The notes beneath the pieces are model-generated. The model was not told the DNA's origin and ran no database searches. It was given only the letters and a program-made list of their open reading frames with translations. The translations under genes and the position numbers were made by a program. From Frankiales bacterium (GTDB lineage: Bacteria > Actinomycetota > Actinomycetes > Mycobacteriales > SCTD01), in assembly GCA_025465145.1 (NCBI GenBank), contig JAODNS010000018.1, positions 1-24,053 of the forward strand: a stretch of DNA of 24,053 nucleotides, in the 5' to 3' direction. Below are positions 6,464-14,590 of the stretch, one piece after another. Within the stretch, counting starts at the first letter, position 1. Every line of letters begins with the position of its first letter.

Positions 6464-8470
6464 CTAGACGACCGTGCCGTCCGCCAGGCGCCGGCGCAGC
6501 AGGAGCGCGCCGCCGACGAACAGGATGGCGAGCAGGGCGATCCCGGCCGGCAGACCGGTCGTCGCCAGCTGCGGCGTCTGCGGGGTGTGGGTGCCGGGGG
6601 TGTTCGTGCCCGGCGCGTTGGTGCCGGGGTTGTTCGTGCCCGGTGCCGCGACCGTGGCCGGCCGGAACTTCGACTGCTCCGACAGGGTGGCCAGGCTCAG
6701 CGCGATCGGCTTGCTGACCAGGTCGCCCACCGCGGCTGCACCGACGAGCCCGCCGGTCGGGAGGCCGCTGATGGCCGGGAGCGACGCGGCGTTCGGCAGG
6801 GCGACGAGGGCCGGCAGCGTGATCGCCGGGATCGTGACCGACAGCGCCTTGACGCTGTTGTCCGCCAGGCCGAATCCGCCGGCGATGCCGGTCGACGTCG
6901 TCTTGGTGAGGACGCCGATCTGCGGGGCGGGGATCGACAGGGTCGGCAGCGACGGGACGTTCGACAGGACGCTGGACAGGGTGCCGGTCAGGCCGTTGAC
7001 GGTGTCGGTGACCTTGGCGAGCGTTCCGCTGACCAGGTCGAGGACGTCGATCGAGCTGACGCCCAGCGCGTTCTTGAGGACGTCGGTGCCGAGGACCTGG
7101 AGCCCGACGATCTCCCCGCCGACGATCTTGGACGTCTGACCGCCCTCCTTCGCGCTGGTGACGAGGGCCTGGGTCTGCAGGCTGATGCTGTCGATGCTGA
7201 CGAGCGGGGTGCCGTCGAGGACGCCGGTGACGGCGGCCAGCAGGGCGTCCAGCTGCGGCTGCAGGTTCGCCAGGATCTTCTGCAGGGCGTCGATCAGGCC
7301 GTTGAGCACGGCCTGCAGGTCGGCGACGAGCTTCTGCGCGATGTCGACGGCGCCCTGTGCAGCGTTGACGGCGGCGGTGGCGATGTCCGCGGCGCTCTTG
7401 GCGTTGGCCAGCGCGGTGCCGGTCGTGGCGACCTGCGCAGCGGCGGCGGCAGCGCCGTCGACGGCGGCCTGGTAGGTGGCCTTGAGCGCCGGGCTCGCCA
7501 GACCGAGGGCGGTGGCGAAGGGGACGAGCGGCGACACGGCCTGGACCTGCGCCGTGGCCTTGTCCAGCTCGGTCTTCGCGCTGGCCTGCGCGGCCAGGGC
7601 AGCGTTGCTCGCGGTCGTCGCGGCGTCGACAGCCGCCTGCGCGGCCGACAGGTTCGCCTTGGACGTGTCGAGCGCGGTCAGCTTCGACGCGAGGTCGGTC
7701 TTGGCGGCGTCGAGGTTCTTCTGCGCCGCGTCGACCTGCGCCTGAGCGGCGGCGATCTGCGCGTTGAGCGCAGCCTGCGCGTCGTCGAGCGCCTTCTGCG
7801 CCGTGTCGACGACGGTGCTGGCCAGGTTCAGCCGCTCGAGGAGCTCGGTGAGGGTCGCGACCGGCAGCTTCGACAGGTCCACGCCGAGGGCGGCGAGCAG
7901 GTCGGCGACCGACGGGAGCGCCAGGTTCTTGACCGTGACCTCCTTCTGGCCGAGCGCGTTCGTCCCGCTCACGACCGAGGAGACGTCGACGGTGCCGTCG
8001 AGCTTGATCGGCAGGCCGAGGACGCTGATCGAGCCGAGCGACGCGGTGCCGGCCCTGGAGGAGGCGCCGTCGCTGCTGCTGGTGGAGACGTCGAAGGCCG
8101 GGCTGGTGACCGCCGCCAGACCGGAGAGCGCGGCCGGGACGACTGCACCGCTGCTGACGACCGGAACGGTCATCGGCGAGCTCTCGGGCGTGACCGTCTG
8201 CTCGCCGTAGGCGACGCCGTCCACCGTGACCGGCGTGACGACGGCCTTGGCGATCGCACTGCCGGTGACCGTGTCGCTGGTGAGGGCGACGCCGCCGACC
8301 TGCACGGCGTGACCCGCGAGCGCCAGGCTGAGGATGTTCAGGGCCGAGGTGGCGGTGCCGGCCGCAGGAGCGGCGACGGGGGCCGCGGTTCCGCGCGCGG
8401 CTGCCGGACCGACGACAGCGCCGATCAGCAGCGCCGCAGCGGCGGCGGTGGCGAGAGGACGGTGACGCAC
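6464..8470 (-). CDS. Secreted, Ala-rich coiled-coil surface protein with LAXTG sortase signal
   Basis: The 668-residue protein is exported and probably fixed to the cell wall. It starts with a signal peptide (RHRPLATAAAAALLIGAVVG, ending in an AxA-type site near residue 25). A middle part from about 215 to 430 is Ala/Gln/Asp/Lys-rich heptad-like coiled coil with lengths such as AQAQVDAAQKNLDAAKTDL. A PGTN/PGTH repeat linker (about 609-630) leads to LATTG (635-639), a hydrophobic helix and RRR. LAXTG is the motif recognised by class E sortases of actinobacteria; no sortase lies in this window. The GTG at 8470 is chosen because GGAG is 6 nt upstream and it gives a normal short signal peptide. 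An in-frame ATG at 8506 has only a distant AGGAAG. The function is not recognised; a structural or adhesive role is a guess. Confidence 0.82.
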   Translation of the reverse strand: MRHRPLATAAAAALLIGAVVGPAAARGTAAPVAAPAAGTATSALNILSLALAGHAVQVGGVALTSDTVTGSAIAKAVVTPVTVDGVAYGEQTVTPESSPMTVPVVSSGAVVPAALSGLAAVTSPAFDVSTSSSDGASSRAGTASLGSISVLGLPIKLDGTVDVSSVVSGTNALGQKEVTVKNLALPSVADLLAALGVDLSKLPVATLTELLERLNLASTVVDTAQKALDDAQAALNAQIAAAQAQVDAAQKNLDAAKTDLASKLTALDTSKANLSAAQAAVDAATTASNAALAAQASAKTELDKATAQVQAVSPLVPFATALGLASPALKATYQAAVDGAAAAAAQVATTGTALANAKSAADIATAAVNAAQGAVDIAQKLVADLQAVLNGLIDALQKILANLQPQLDALLAAVTGVLDGTPLVSIDSISLQTQALVTSAKEGGQTSKIVGGEIVGLQVLGTDVLKNALGVSSIDVLDLVSGTLAKVTDTVNGLTGTLSSVLSNVPSLPTLSIPAPQIGVLTKTTSTGIAGGFGLADNSVKALSVTIPAITLPALVALPNAASLPAISGLPTGGLVGAAAVGDLVSKPIALSLATLSEQSKFRPATVAAPGTNNPGTNAPGTNTPGTHTPQTPQLATTGLPAGIALLAILFVGGALLLRRRLADGTVV

Positions 8471-8554
8471 GTGGGGCTCCAGACGGTCGGCGAGCGACGG
8501 GCTCATGCCGCCGCGGGAACTTCCTGGAGAGAGGATCGGCGCGAGGGCCGCTGA

Positions 8555-8566
8555 GAGCCATGGCTC
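8555..8566. promoter_or_regulatory. 12-bp perfect palindrome GAGCCATGGCTC
   Basis: This palindrome lies in the gap between the surface-protein gene and the AsnC-type gene, upstream of the surface-protein start. It may be an operator, but there is no second copy in the window to support that. Confidence 0.25.
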
Positions 8567-8583
8567 ATAAGGGCTATCTTCGA

Positions 8584-9078
8584 CTACGCCCCGTTGTGGC
8601 CCGGGCTGTCGGCCGGTGGCACGGTTCGCCCGGATTTGGCCAGCCGGCTGCGCCCCTCGAAGCGGGTGGAGAGCACCACCGTCGTTCTTGTACGCGCCAC
8701 GCCGGGCGTCCGCCGCAGCGTCCCGAGCGTGTGCTCGAGGGCGTCGACGTCGGCGACCCGGACCTTGACGATGAACGCCTCCTCGCCGGCGACGAACCAG
8801 CAGTCCTCGACCTCCTCGATCCCGGCGAGCGCCTCGGCCAGGTCGTCCTGCTCGGCGCCCTCGCGCTGCAGGATCCCGACGAGGGCCGTGACGCCGAGGC
8901 CCACCGCCGCCGGCGCGACGTCCGCGGAGTAGCCGCGCACGACGCCGGAGCGCTCGAGCCGACGGACCCGGTCGTGGACGCTGGGCGCGGACAGCCCCAC
9001 CAGCCGGGCCAGCTCGGCGTAGGACGTGCGGGCATCTGCGACAAGGGCGGACAGAAGCCGCACATCGATGTCGTCCAC
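8584..9078 (-). CDS. Lrp/AsnC family transcriptional regulator
   Basis: The 164-residue length is typical of Lrp/AsnC regulators, which sense amino acids or related small molecules. The N-terminal helix-turn-helix has the classic pattern DDIDVRLLSALVADARTSY followed by ELARLVGLSAPSVHDRVRRL. A C-terminal RAM ligand-binding domain follows, with DCWFVAGEEAFIVKVRV. The GTG at 9078 is chosen because AGGAG lies 6-7 nt upstream and the helix-turn-helix begins at once. It is divergent from the 43-aa gene at 9168. Regulators of this family often control a divergent neighbour and themselves, so the 89-bp gap is the likely target site. The ligand is unknown. Confidence 0.92.
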   Translation of the reverse strand: MDDIDVRLLSALVADARTSYAELARLVGLSAPSVHDRVRRLERSGVVRGYSADVAPAAVGLGVTALVGILQREGAEQDDLAEALAGIEEVEDCWFVAGEEAFIVKVRVADVDALEHTLGTLRRTPGVARTRTTVVLSTRFEGRSRLAKSGRTVPPADSPGHNGA

Positions 9079-9097
9079 TTCACACTCCTGTAGGCAA

Positions 9098-9126
9098 TTG
9101 ACGCGCGTAGCCTGATGTTGTACGGA
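9098..9126 (+). promoter_or_regulatory. Sigma70-type promoter of the 43-aa gene
   Basis: TTGACG (9098-9103), a 17-bp spacer and TACGGA (9121-9126) form a near-consensus housekeeping promoter. Transcription would begin near 9133, leaving a leader of about 35 nt that contains GGAG before the ATG at 9168. The site lies in the regulator's divergent intergenic region. Confidence 0.7.
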
Positions 9127-9167
9127 TAGTAAGCGCGATCCACCATCGATTCTTCGGAGCCGTTCCC

Positions 9168-9299
9168 ATGTACAACGCCGAGACTGTCGAGTCTCTCCTC
9201 GCCTACCCCGGCCGGCACTCCCGGCCCGTGCACAGCAGCACAGGCTTCCGCCGCAGCAGCGTCCGCACGCTCGTCCGCAAGGTGCGCAAGACGGCCTGA
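9168..9299 (+). CDS. Small basic protein, 43 aa, unrecognised
   Basis: This short frame begins with ATG, preceded by GGAG at an 8-nt spacing and by a good -35/-10 promoter. It encodes MYNAETVESLLAYPGRHSRP, a short Ser/His-containing stretch and a strongly basic C-terminus FRRSSVRTLVRKVRKTA. There is no signal peptide or membrane helix. Codon third positions are mostly G or C. It lies between the divergent AsnC-type regulator and bldC (92 bp downstream). It could be a regulated small protein or, less likely, a leader peptide for the downstream genes. No family comes to mind. Confidence 0.7.
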   Translation: MYNAETVESLLAYPGRHSRPVHSSTGFRRSSVRTLVRKVRKTA

Positions 9300-9391
9300 C
9301 CGTCACCCGCGTCACCTCTGGGCGGTTTGGTCGTTGACCTGCCCGTAGCCGAGCCGTCACAGTTGCGGCCGGGATCTTCGGGGGGAACGCC

Positions 9392-9670
9392 ATGGCAGAC
9401 GACAGGACCAGCAGCACCGGCACGAACGGGCGGGACCGCCTGCTGACGCCGGGCGAGGTGGCGACGCTGTTCCGCGTCGACCCCAAGACGGTGACGCGCT
9501 GGGCGTCCGCCGGCCGCATCGGCAGCATCCGCACCCCCGGCGGTCACCGCCGCTTCCGCGAGTCCGAGGTGCGCGCCCTGCTGCGCGGCACCGACAACGC
9601 CGACGTGCAGGTGCCCGCGCAGACGACGGCCACGACCGCGCCGCTCGCGGGGCGCCCGCTGGTCAGCTAA
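9392..9670 (+). CDS. bldC: BldC-type MerR-like DNA-binding protein
   Basis: BldC is a small actinobacterial regulator made of one MerR-like winged helix-turn-helix and controls developmental timing in Streptomyces. The core LLTPGEVATLFRVDPKTVTR with RTPGGHRRFRESEVRALLRG (residues about 18-67) is almost identical to the family. Compared with the usual 68-70 residues, this 92-residue copy has a longer Ser/Thr-rich N-terminus and a flexible Ala/Thr-rich C-terminus. The ATG is preceded by a run of Gs ending in GAACGCC, an acceptable ribosome binding site. Whether the host differentiates cannot be told from this window. Confidence 0.93.
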   Translation: MADDRTSSTGTNGRDRLLTPGEVATLFRVDPKTVTRWASAGRIGSIRTPGGHRRFRESEVRALLRGTDNADVQVPAQTTATTAPLAGRPLVS

Positions 9671-9691
9671 CTCCTCGGGCACACTCGCGTC

Positions 9692-10048
9692 GTGCTGTAC
9701 GCCGACGCCCTGGCCTTCGTAGCCGAGCTCTGCCTGCTCGTCTACTGCGTGCTCGACGTCGCGCGGACGCCGGCGCAGCAGGTCCGCAACCTGCCCAAGC
9801 CGGTGTGGCTGTTCCTGTGCTTCCTGCCACCGGTCATCGGCCCGATCTGCTGGCTGCTGTTCGGGCGCCCGCAGCAGCCCGCCGGCCGCGGCCTGCCGTA
9901 CAAGGGCCACACCGGCTTCCCGGAGTACGACCGCCCGGGCCGCGCCGCCGCGTCGAACCCCGACGACGACGAGGCCTTCCTGCGCAGCCTGCGCGAGCGG
10001 GCCGAGGAGCAGCGGCGGAAGGCGCGGGAGGACCCGCCGGCGGGCTAG
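9692..10048 (+). CDS. PLDc_N domain membrane protein
   Basis: The 118-residue protein has two hydrophobic segments (about 5-22 and 36-58) containing the phospholipase D/cardiolipin synthase N-terminal-like pattern LPKPVWLFLCFLPPVIGPIC followed by WLLFGRP. It ends in a charged helix rich in Glu and Arg. The catalytic HKD domain is absent, so it is not an enzyme by itself; such proteins are common in actinobacteria and their role is unclear. The GTG start lacks a ribosome binding site but follows a -10-like CACACT by exactly 6 nt, suggesting a leaderless transcript. Its TAG stop sits in CTAG, which also contains the stop of the converging ccsB gene. Confidence 0.85.
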   Translation: MLYADALAFVAELCLLVYCVLDVARTPAQQVRNLPKPVWLFLCFLPPVIGPICWLLFGRPQQPAGRGLPYKGHTGFPEYDRPGRAAASNPDDDEAFLRSLRERAEEQRRKAREDPPAG

Positions 10049-11001
10049 GCGTACGAGTGCAGACCGACGACGAAGATGTTGACGACGTAGTAGTCGACGA
10101 TCAGCGCGACAGCGGCCGCGACGGCGACCCAGGCCGCCTTGCGGCCCTTCCACCCCGCGGTGGCGCGCGCGTGCAGGTAGCCGGCGTACAGCACCCAGGT
10201 GATGAACGACCAGGTCTCCTTCGGGTCCCAGCCCCAGTACCGGCCCCACGCCGCCTCGGCCCAGATGCCGCCGGCGATGATCGCGAACGTCCACACCGGG
10301 AACGCGAACGCGATGACGCCGTAGGCCGCGCGGTCCAGTGCGCGTGCTGCCGGCAGCGCCCGGCCGAGGCTGACCGGGAAGCGGACCGCCCGGCCGACGT
10401 CGGTCCGCTCGTCGTAGCGGCTGCGCAGCAGGTACAGCGACGCGAGCACCCCGGACAGCAGGAATGCACCGGAGGCGGTGACGGCCGCTGCGACGTGGAT
10501 CTTGATCCAGTACGAGTTGAGCGCGGGCACCAGCGGACCGACCGCGGTGTAGAGCACGGTGCCGGCCAGACCGAGGTAGAGCACCACCGGCAGCATGACG
10601 AAGGCGCCGAGGCTGCGGTCGACCCTGCCGCGCAGGACGAGCACGAGGAACCCTGTCACGGCGACCAGCGCGGCGACCGAGGAGAACTCGTACATGTTCC
10701 CCCAGGGCAGGCGGTCCGCCGCCATGCCGCGGGTGACCACCGAGCCGAGGTGCAGCGCCCAGCCCAGGACCGTCAGCACCATCGCTGCCGGAGCGGCCCA
10801 GCCGGCGGCCGGCGTCACGAGGGGCGCCGGCGCCGTGACGGACGGGCCGCCCGCGTCGACGAGGACGCGCTCGCGCGTGGCGACGCCGGTGACGGCGGCG
10901 GCCCGGCGGGACGCGCTCGCCCCGGCGAAGCCGAGCATCGCGAGGGCGTACACGACCACTGCCGCGAACAGCAGCTGGTCGCTGAGCGAGGCCAGCGTCA
11001 T
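10045..11001 (-). CDS. ccsB: Cytochrome c biogenesis protein CcsB (CcsA/CcmC family)
   Basis: This is the heme-handling membrane half of the System II cytochrome c synthase, which with ResB delivers heme across the membrane and attaches it to apocytochrome c. The 318-residue protein has several membrane helices and the WWD signature WAEAAWGRYWGWDPKETW at 247-264, plus His residues in LHLGSVV and KIHVAAA that fit heme ligands. It is the last gene of the minus-strand hemL-to-ccsB group, 7 bp after resB. It ends in CTAG shared with the stop of the opposing gene. Confidence 0.94.
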   Translation of the reverse strand: MTLASLSDQLLFAAVVVYALAMLGFAGASASRRAAAVTGVATRERVLVDAGGPSVTAPAPLVTPAAGWAAPAAMVLTVLGWALHLGSVVTRGMAADRLPWGNMYEFSSVAALVAVTGFLVLVLRGRVDRSLGAFVMLPVVLYLGLAGTVLYTAVGPLVPALNSYWIKIHVAAAVTASGAFLLSGVLASLYLLRSRYDERTDVGRAVRFPVSLGRALPAARALDRAAYGVIAFAFPVWTFAIIAGGIWAEAAWGRYWGWDPKETWSFITWVLYAGYLHARATAGWKGRKAAWVAVAAAVALIVDYYVVNIFVVGLHSYA

Positions 11002-11008
11002 GCCGCGG

Positions 11009-12574
11009 TCACTCCCGTCCAGGCACTCGGGCGCGCAGCCGCTCGACCAGCTCGTCGAACTCTGCCGCGAAGGCGTCGGGGTCGGTGCGGGCGAGCCCGC
11101 CGACCTCCACCACGGTACGTCCCGACCCGTCCTCGCCGCCTGCCGGGACCGCCCGGACCCACACCCGCCGACGGCGCACGAACAGCGACATGCACAGCCC
11201 GAGGACGATGCCGACCGACGCGAGCAGGGCGATGCCCTTGCCGGGATCCTGCGTCACCTGGAAGGTCGCCCACTCGGTCGTCTTCGCAAAGGTGACCGTG
11301 CGGCCGTCGGGCAGCGTCCAGGTCTCGCCGACCCCCAGCAGCTTCGGCCGGCCCCCGTCGACCGGTACAAGCCGCCGGCGGTCGAGGGAGTAGACGGAGC
11401 TGGGCACACCGGCGTCGATGCCGAGGTCGCCGCGGTAGCCGATGAGGGTCAGCGCGGGGCTCTGCGCCGCCGGGTGCGCGGAGGCGACGTTGCCGCTCTC
11501 GTTCTGCACGGTGGTGGGCGTGAAGACGCCTTCGAACGCGAGCTGCTCGCCGCGGGTGTCCGGCACCTTGATGGTGCAGGCGCTCGTGAACGTCGTGTCC
11601 TGCGGCAGGCACGGCACCGTCTCGTCGAACGCGACCTCGCCGTTCTTCTCGCGGACGACGACCTCCGGCGCGTACCCGTGGCCGAGCAGGTACACCTTCG
11701 CCGCGTCGATGTGCAGGGGGGAGTTGACCCGGATGTCGTACGGCCGCAGCGAGCTGTCCGGATCGGGCGCGTACCGGACGTGGGCGTCGAAGGTGCGCGC
11801 CTTGCCGTCGGCGCCGTAGGTCGCGGCGAAGTCGTCGAGGGTGAAGTTCAGCGGCACCAGGTTGCCCGCGTCGAAGCGGCGCCCGGGCGAGATGTCGTCG
11901 TACGCGAGGACGGTGTTGGCGAAGGCGGAGCCCTCCTTGAGCAGCACCGTTCCCTTGAAGCCGAAGAACGCGCCGACCGCGATGCCGACGAGCAGGACGA
12001 CGAGCGAGACGTGGAAGACGAGGTTGCCGGTCTCGCGCAGGTAGCCCTTCTCCGCGCTGAGCGCGCCCCCACGCTCGATCGCGCGCCAGCCGTTCAGCTG
12101 CCGACGGGCCAGCTGCAGCGCCTCGTCCGGACCGAGGTCGGTCTCCCAGCGCGCCGACACCGGCAGCCGCGACAGGTTGCCGGGCGCGCGCGGCGGCGGC
12201 GTGCGAAGTGCCCTGGCGTGCAGGCGGATCCGCGGCACGAGGCAGCCGGTCAGCGAGATGAACAGCAGCAGGTAGACGGCCGCGAACCACGGCGCCGCGA
12301 AGACGTCGAACAGCGACAGGCGGTCCAGCACCGGCGCCAGCGACGGGTGCTGGGCGATGTACTCGTTCACCCGGACCGGGTTCAGGCTGCGCTGCGGCAG
12401 GAAGCCGCCGGGGACCGCGCCGAGGGCGAGCAGGAACAGCAGCAGCAGCGCGGTCCGCATGCTGGTCAGCTGCCGCCAGGCGCGGCGGACGGGCGCGAGC
12501 AGCTGCCGCTGACGGACCGGCCCGACCGGCTCGGGCGCGGTCGACAGCCGGACGGCGTCGAGGTCGACGGTCAT
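11009..12574 (-). CDS. resB: Cytochrome c biogenesis protein ResB (Ccs1)
   Basis: ResB pairs with CcsB to form the System II heme lyase. The 521-residue protein shows the family plan: an N-terminal helix (SMRTALLLLFLLALGAVPGG), a second helix (FAAVYLLLFISLTGCLVPRI), a third (NLVFHVSLVVLLVGIAVGAF), a large extracytoplasmic domain, and a last helix (GIALLASVGIVLGLCMSLFV) before a charged tail. The start ATG at 12574 directly abuts the stop of ccdA, so translation is probably coupled. The motifs LPQRSLNPVRVNEY and GYLRETGNLVFH are typical of actinobacterial ResB. Confidence 0.93.
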   Translation of the reverse strand: MTVDLDAVRLSTAPEPVGPVRQRQLLAPVRRAWRQLTSMRTALLLLFLLALGAVPGGFLPQRSLNPVRVNEYIAQHPSLAPVLDRLSLFDVFAAPWFAAVYLLLFISLTGCLVPRIRLHARALRTPPPRAPGNLSRLPVSARWETDLGPDEALQLARRQLNGWRAIERGGALSAEKGYLRETGNLVFHVSLVVLLVGIAVGAFFGFKGTVLLKEGSAFANTVLAYDDISPGRRFDAGNLVPLNFTLDDFAATYGADGKARTFDAHVRYAPDPDSSLRPYDIRVNSPLHIDAAKVYLLGHGYAPEVVVREKNGEVAFDETVPCLPQDTTFTSACTIKVPDTRGEQLAFEGVFTPTTVQNESGNVASAHPAAQSPALTLIGYRGDLGIDAGVPSSVYSLDRRRLVPVDGGRPKLLGVGETWTLPDGRTVTFAKTTEWATFQVTQDPGKGIALLASVGIVLGLCMSLFVRRRRVWVRAVPAGGEDGSGRTVVEVGGLARTDPDAFAAEFDELVERLRARVPGRE

Positions 12575-13345
12575 CTAGACCACCGTCGTCGTCGTCGCGG
12601 CGAGGTTGCGCAGGTGCTCCATCAGCTGGTCCCACAGGCCGGTGACGAGCAGGACGCCGATGACGACGAGCAGCCCGCCGCCGACGGCCATGACGACGCC
12701 GTAGTGCCGCTTGACGACGGCGAACGCGCCGAGGGCGCGACGGAACGCGAACGCCGTGAGCAGGAACGGGATGCCGAGGCCGAGGCAGTACGCGAACGTC
12801 AGCAGCGCGCCGCGGCCGGCGGAGGCCTGCGTGTAGGCGAGGCCCTGCACGGCGGCCAGCGTCGGCCCGAGGCAGGGCGTCCAGCCGACGCCGAACAGCA
12901 CGCCGAGCAGCGGCGCTCCGGCCAGTCCCGCCGCCGGCAGGCGGTGCACCCGGACCTCGCGCTGCAGGCCGGGGACGAACCCCATGAACGCGAGCCCGAG
13001 GACGATCGTGACGACGCCGAGGCCGCGCTGGACGGCCTCCCGGTGGTCGAGCAGCAGGCCGCCGAGCGAGCCGAACAGCAGCCCCTCGCTGACGAACACG
13101 ACGCTGAAGCCGAGGACGAACAGGCCGGCACCGACGACCACGCGGCCGCGGTGCACGACCAGCGGGTCCTCGCGGTCCGCGAGATCCGCGCCGGACAGGC
13201 CGGTGACGTACGACAGGTAGCCGGGCACGAGTGGCAGCACGCACGGCGACAGGAACGACACCAGGCCGGCCGCCGCGGCGACCGGCGCCGCGACGAGCAG
13301 CGGCCCGTCGGTGACGGCGTCGGCGAAGCTGTCGCCCAGCCCCAC
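12575..13345 (-). CDS. ccdA: Thiol-disulfide transporter CcdA (DsbD-type transmembrane domain)
   Basis: CcdA carries reducing equivalents across the membrane so that apocytochrome c cysteines stay reduced for heme attachment. The 256-residue protein has about six membrane helices and the two membrane cysteines of the family, Cys35 in FLSPCVLPLVPGY and Cys158 in GWTPCLGPTL. GTG at 13345 is chosen because it comes 2 nt after the stop of the thioredoxin-like gene and AAGG lies 7 nt upstream; the frame is open further but would overlap that gene. It should pass electrons to the adjacent TlpA-like lipoprotein. Confidence 0.92.
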   Translation of the reverse strand: MGLGDSFADAVTDGPLLVAAPVAAAAGLVSFLSPCVLPLVPGYLSYVTGLSGADLADREDPLVVHRGRVVVGAGLFVLGFSVVFVSEGLLFGSLGGLLLDHREAVQRGLGVVTIVLGLAFMGFVPGLQREVRVHRLPAAGLAGAPLLGVLFGVGWTPCLGPTLAAVQGLAYTQASAGRGALLTFAYCLGLGIPFLLTAFAFRRALGAFAVVKRHYGVVMAVGGGLLVVIGVLLVTGLWDQLMEHLRNLAATTTTVV

Positions 13346-13347
13346 GG

Positions 13348-13920
13348 TCAGGCCTTCTCGCCGGCGAGGACCTGGACCGGCGCGGACAGCTCCGCCTCGG
13401 TCAGGCCGCCGACGAACAGGCCGGCGATGCGGCCCTGCCGGTCGAGCAGCAGGGTGCTCGGCGGGCTCTGCGGGACCAGCTTGCGGAAGCGGGTGAGCAG
13501 CACGCCCGCCTCGTCGTAGAGCGAGGGGTACGGCACGTCGTGCACCTCGTCGAAGCGGATCGCGGCGCTGCGGTCGTTCTTCACGTTGACGCCGACGAAC
13601 TCGACGCCGAGCGCCTTCGTGTCGTTGGCGACCTTGACCAGGTTGGGGGACTCGGCGCGGCACGGCGGGCACCAGCTGGCCCAGAAGTTAAGGACGACCA
13701 CCTTGCCGCGCATCTCGCTGACGTCCAGCGGCGTCCCGTCCAGGGTCTCGCCGCGCAGCGCGGGCGCGGGTACCCGGTCCGCCACCTGCAGGAGTCCGGT
13801 CGTCGTCGCGCCGAGCGTGCGCAGCTGCGGGCCGCCGGAGCCGTCGCTGACCGCGGACGTGCCGGTGCAGCCGGTGAGGGCAGCGCACAGCGCCGCGGTC
13901 AGCAGCGCGTACCGGAACAC
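13348..13920 (-). CDS. TlpA/ResA-like thioredoxin lipoprotein
   Basis: This 190-residue exported thiol-disulfide protein probably reduces apocytochrome c before heme attachment. It starts with a lipoprotein signal (hydrophobic stretch and LTGC lipobox, Cys18) and has a thioredoxin fold with the active site FWASWCPPCRAE (Cys84, Cys87) and the conserved cis-Pro region QSPPSTLLLD. The GTG start at 13920 has no ribosome binding site. A -10-like GATACT ends 6 nt before it, which suggests its own leaderless promoter within the 40-bp gap after the phosphatase gene. It lies directly before ccdA, its likely electron donor. Confidence 0.93.
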   Translation of the reverse strand: MFRYALLTAALCAALTGCTGTSAVSDGSGGPQLRTLGATTTGLLQVADRVPAPALRGETLDGTPLDVSEMRGKVVVLNFWASWCPPCRAESPNLVKVANDTKALGVEFVGVNVKNDRSAAIRFDEVHDVPYPSLYDEAGVLLTRFRKLVPQSPPSTLLLDRQGRIAGLFVGGLTEAELSAPVQVLAGEKA

Positions 13921-13926
13921 CCGTCC

Positions 13927-13932
13927 AGTATC
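13927..13932 (-). promoter_or_regulatory. -10-like GATACT before the TlpA gene
   Basis: On the minus strand GATACT is followed by 6 nt and the GTG start. The first position departs from TANNNT, so this is a weaker match than the other leaderless candidates in the window. It would provide internal transcription of the tlpA-ccdA-resB-ccsB part. Confidence 0.4.
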
Positions 13933-13960
13933 GGCGACGGAGCTGCCGGCCGCCTACCGG

Positions 13961-14590
13961 TCAGGCGCCGAAGCCCGGCCGCCGACTGACCGCGCCGGCC
14001 GGCTCGCTGTAGGTCACGTGCACGAGGCGGTCGCCGTCCCAGGTGAGCGAGGTCAGGGAGGCGAGCCCGCACTGCCGCTGGTCCGGGCGGTGCCAGAGCC
14101 GGCGGCCCTCGACGTACCGGCGCAGTGTCCAGATCGGCGCCTGGTGGCTGACGCACACGGCCTCGTGCCCGCGCACCTGGTCGCGCACGTCCTCGGCGGC
14201 GGCGTGCATCCGGTGCGCCAGCTGGGTGAACGGCTCGCCCCAGGAGGGCGTCGTGGGGTTGCGCAGGTGCTTCCAGTTCTCGGGCTTCTTCCATGCCCCG
14301 TCCTCCAGCGCGCGTTGCCCCTCGAACACGTTCGTGGCCTCGATGAGCCGGTCGTCGGTCGAGATCTCCAGGCCGAACACCTGGGCGATCGGGCGAGCCG
14401 TCTCCTGCGCCCGCTGCAGCGGCGAGGACACGACCGCGACGACGTCACGGCCGCGCAGCGCCTCGGCGGCGTCGCGGGCCATCTGCTGCCCGTCGTCCGA
14501 CAGCCGGAAGTTCGGCAGCCGTCCGTACAGGATCTTGTCCGGGTTGTGCACCTCGCCGTGGCGCAGGAAGTGGACGGTCGTTCGCGTCAT
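13961..14590 (-). CDS. Histidine phosphatase superfamily protein (phosphoglycerate mutase-like)
   Basis: The 209-residue protein has the phosphohistidine motif LRHGEV (Arg10, His11, Gly12), the phosphate-pocket region SSPLQRAQETA and the second catalytic His149 in VSHQAP. These identify the histidine phosphatase superfamily, which includes mutases and phosphatases; the true substrate cannot be read. Its ATG overlaps the hemL stop (ATGA), so the two are coupled. From memory, a gene of this family in the same place, between hemL and the cytochrome c biogenesis genes, is also seen in mycobacteria. Confidence 0.9.
   Translation of the reverse strand: MTRTTVHFLRHGEVHNPDKILYGRLPNFRLSDDGQQMARDAAEALRGRDVVAVVSSPLQRAQETARPIAQVFGLEISTDDRLIEATNVFEGQRALEDGAWKKPENWKHLRNPTTPSWGEPFTQLAHRMHAAAEDVRDQVRGHEAVCVSHQAPIWTLRRYVEGRRLWHRPDQRQCGLASLTSLTWDGDRLVHVTYSEPAGAVSRRPGFGA

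Noticed and set aside
6569..6646. Short tandem repeats that could suggest a CRISPR or minisatellite
   Set aside because: They are in-frame 12-15 nt repeats coding for the PGTN/PGTH linker of the surface protein, without spacers.
9079..9534. N-terminal extension of the AsnC-type gene
   Set aside because: It would run antisense through the 43-aa gene and part of bldC; the helix-turn-helix begins right after GTG 9078, which has a good AGGAG site.
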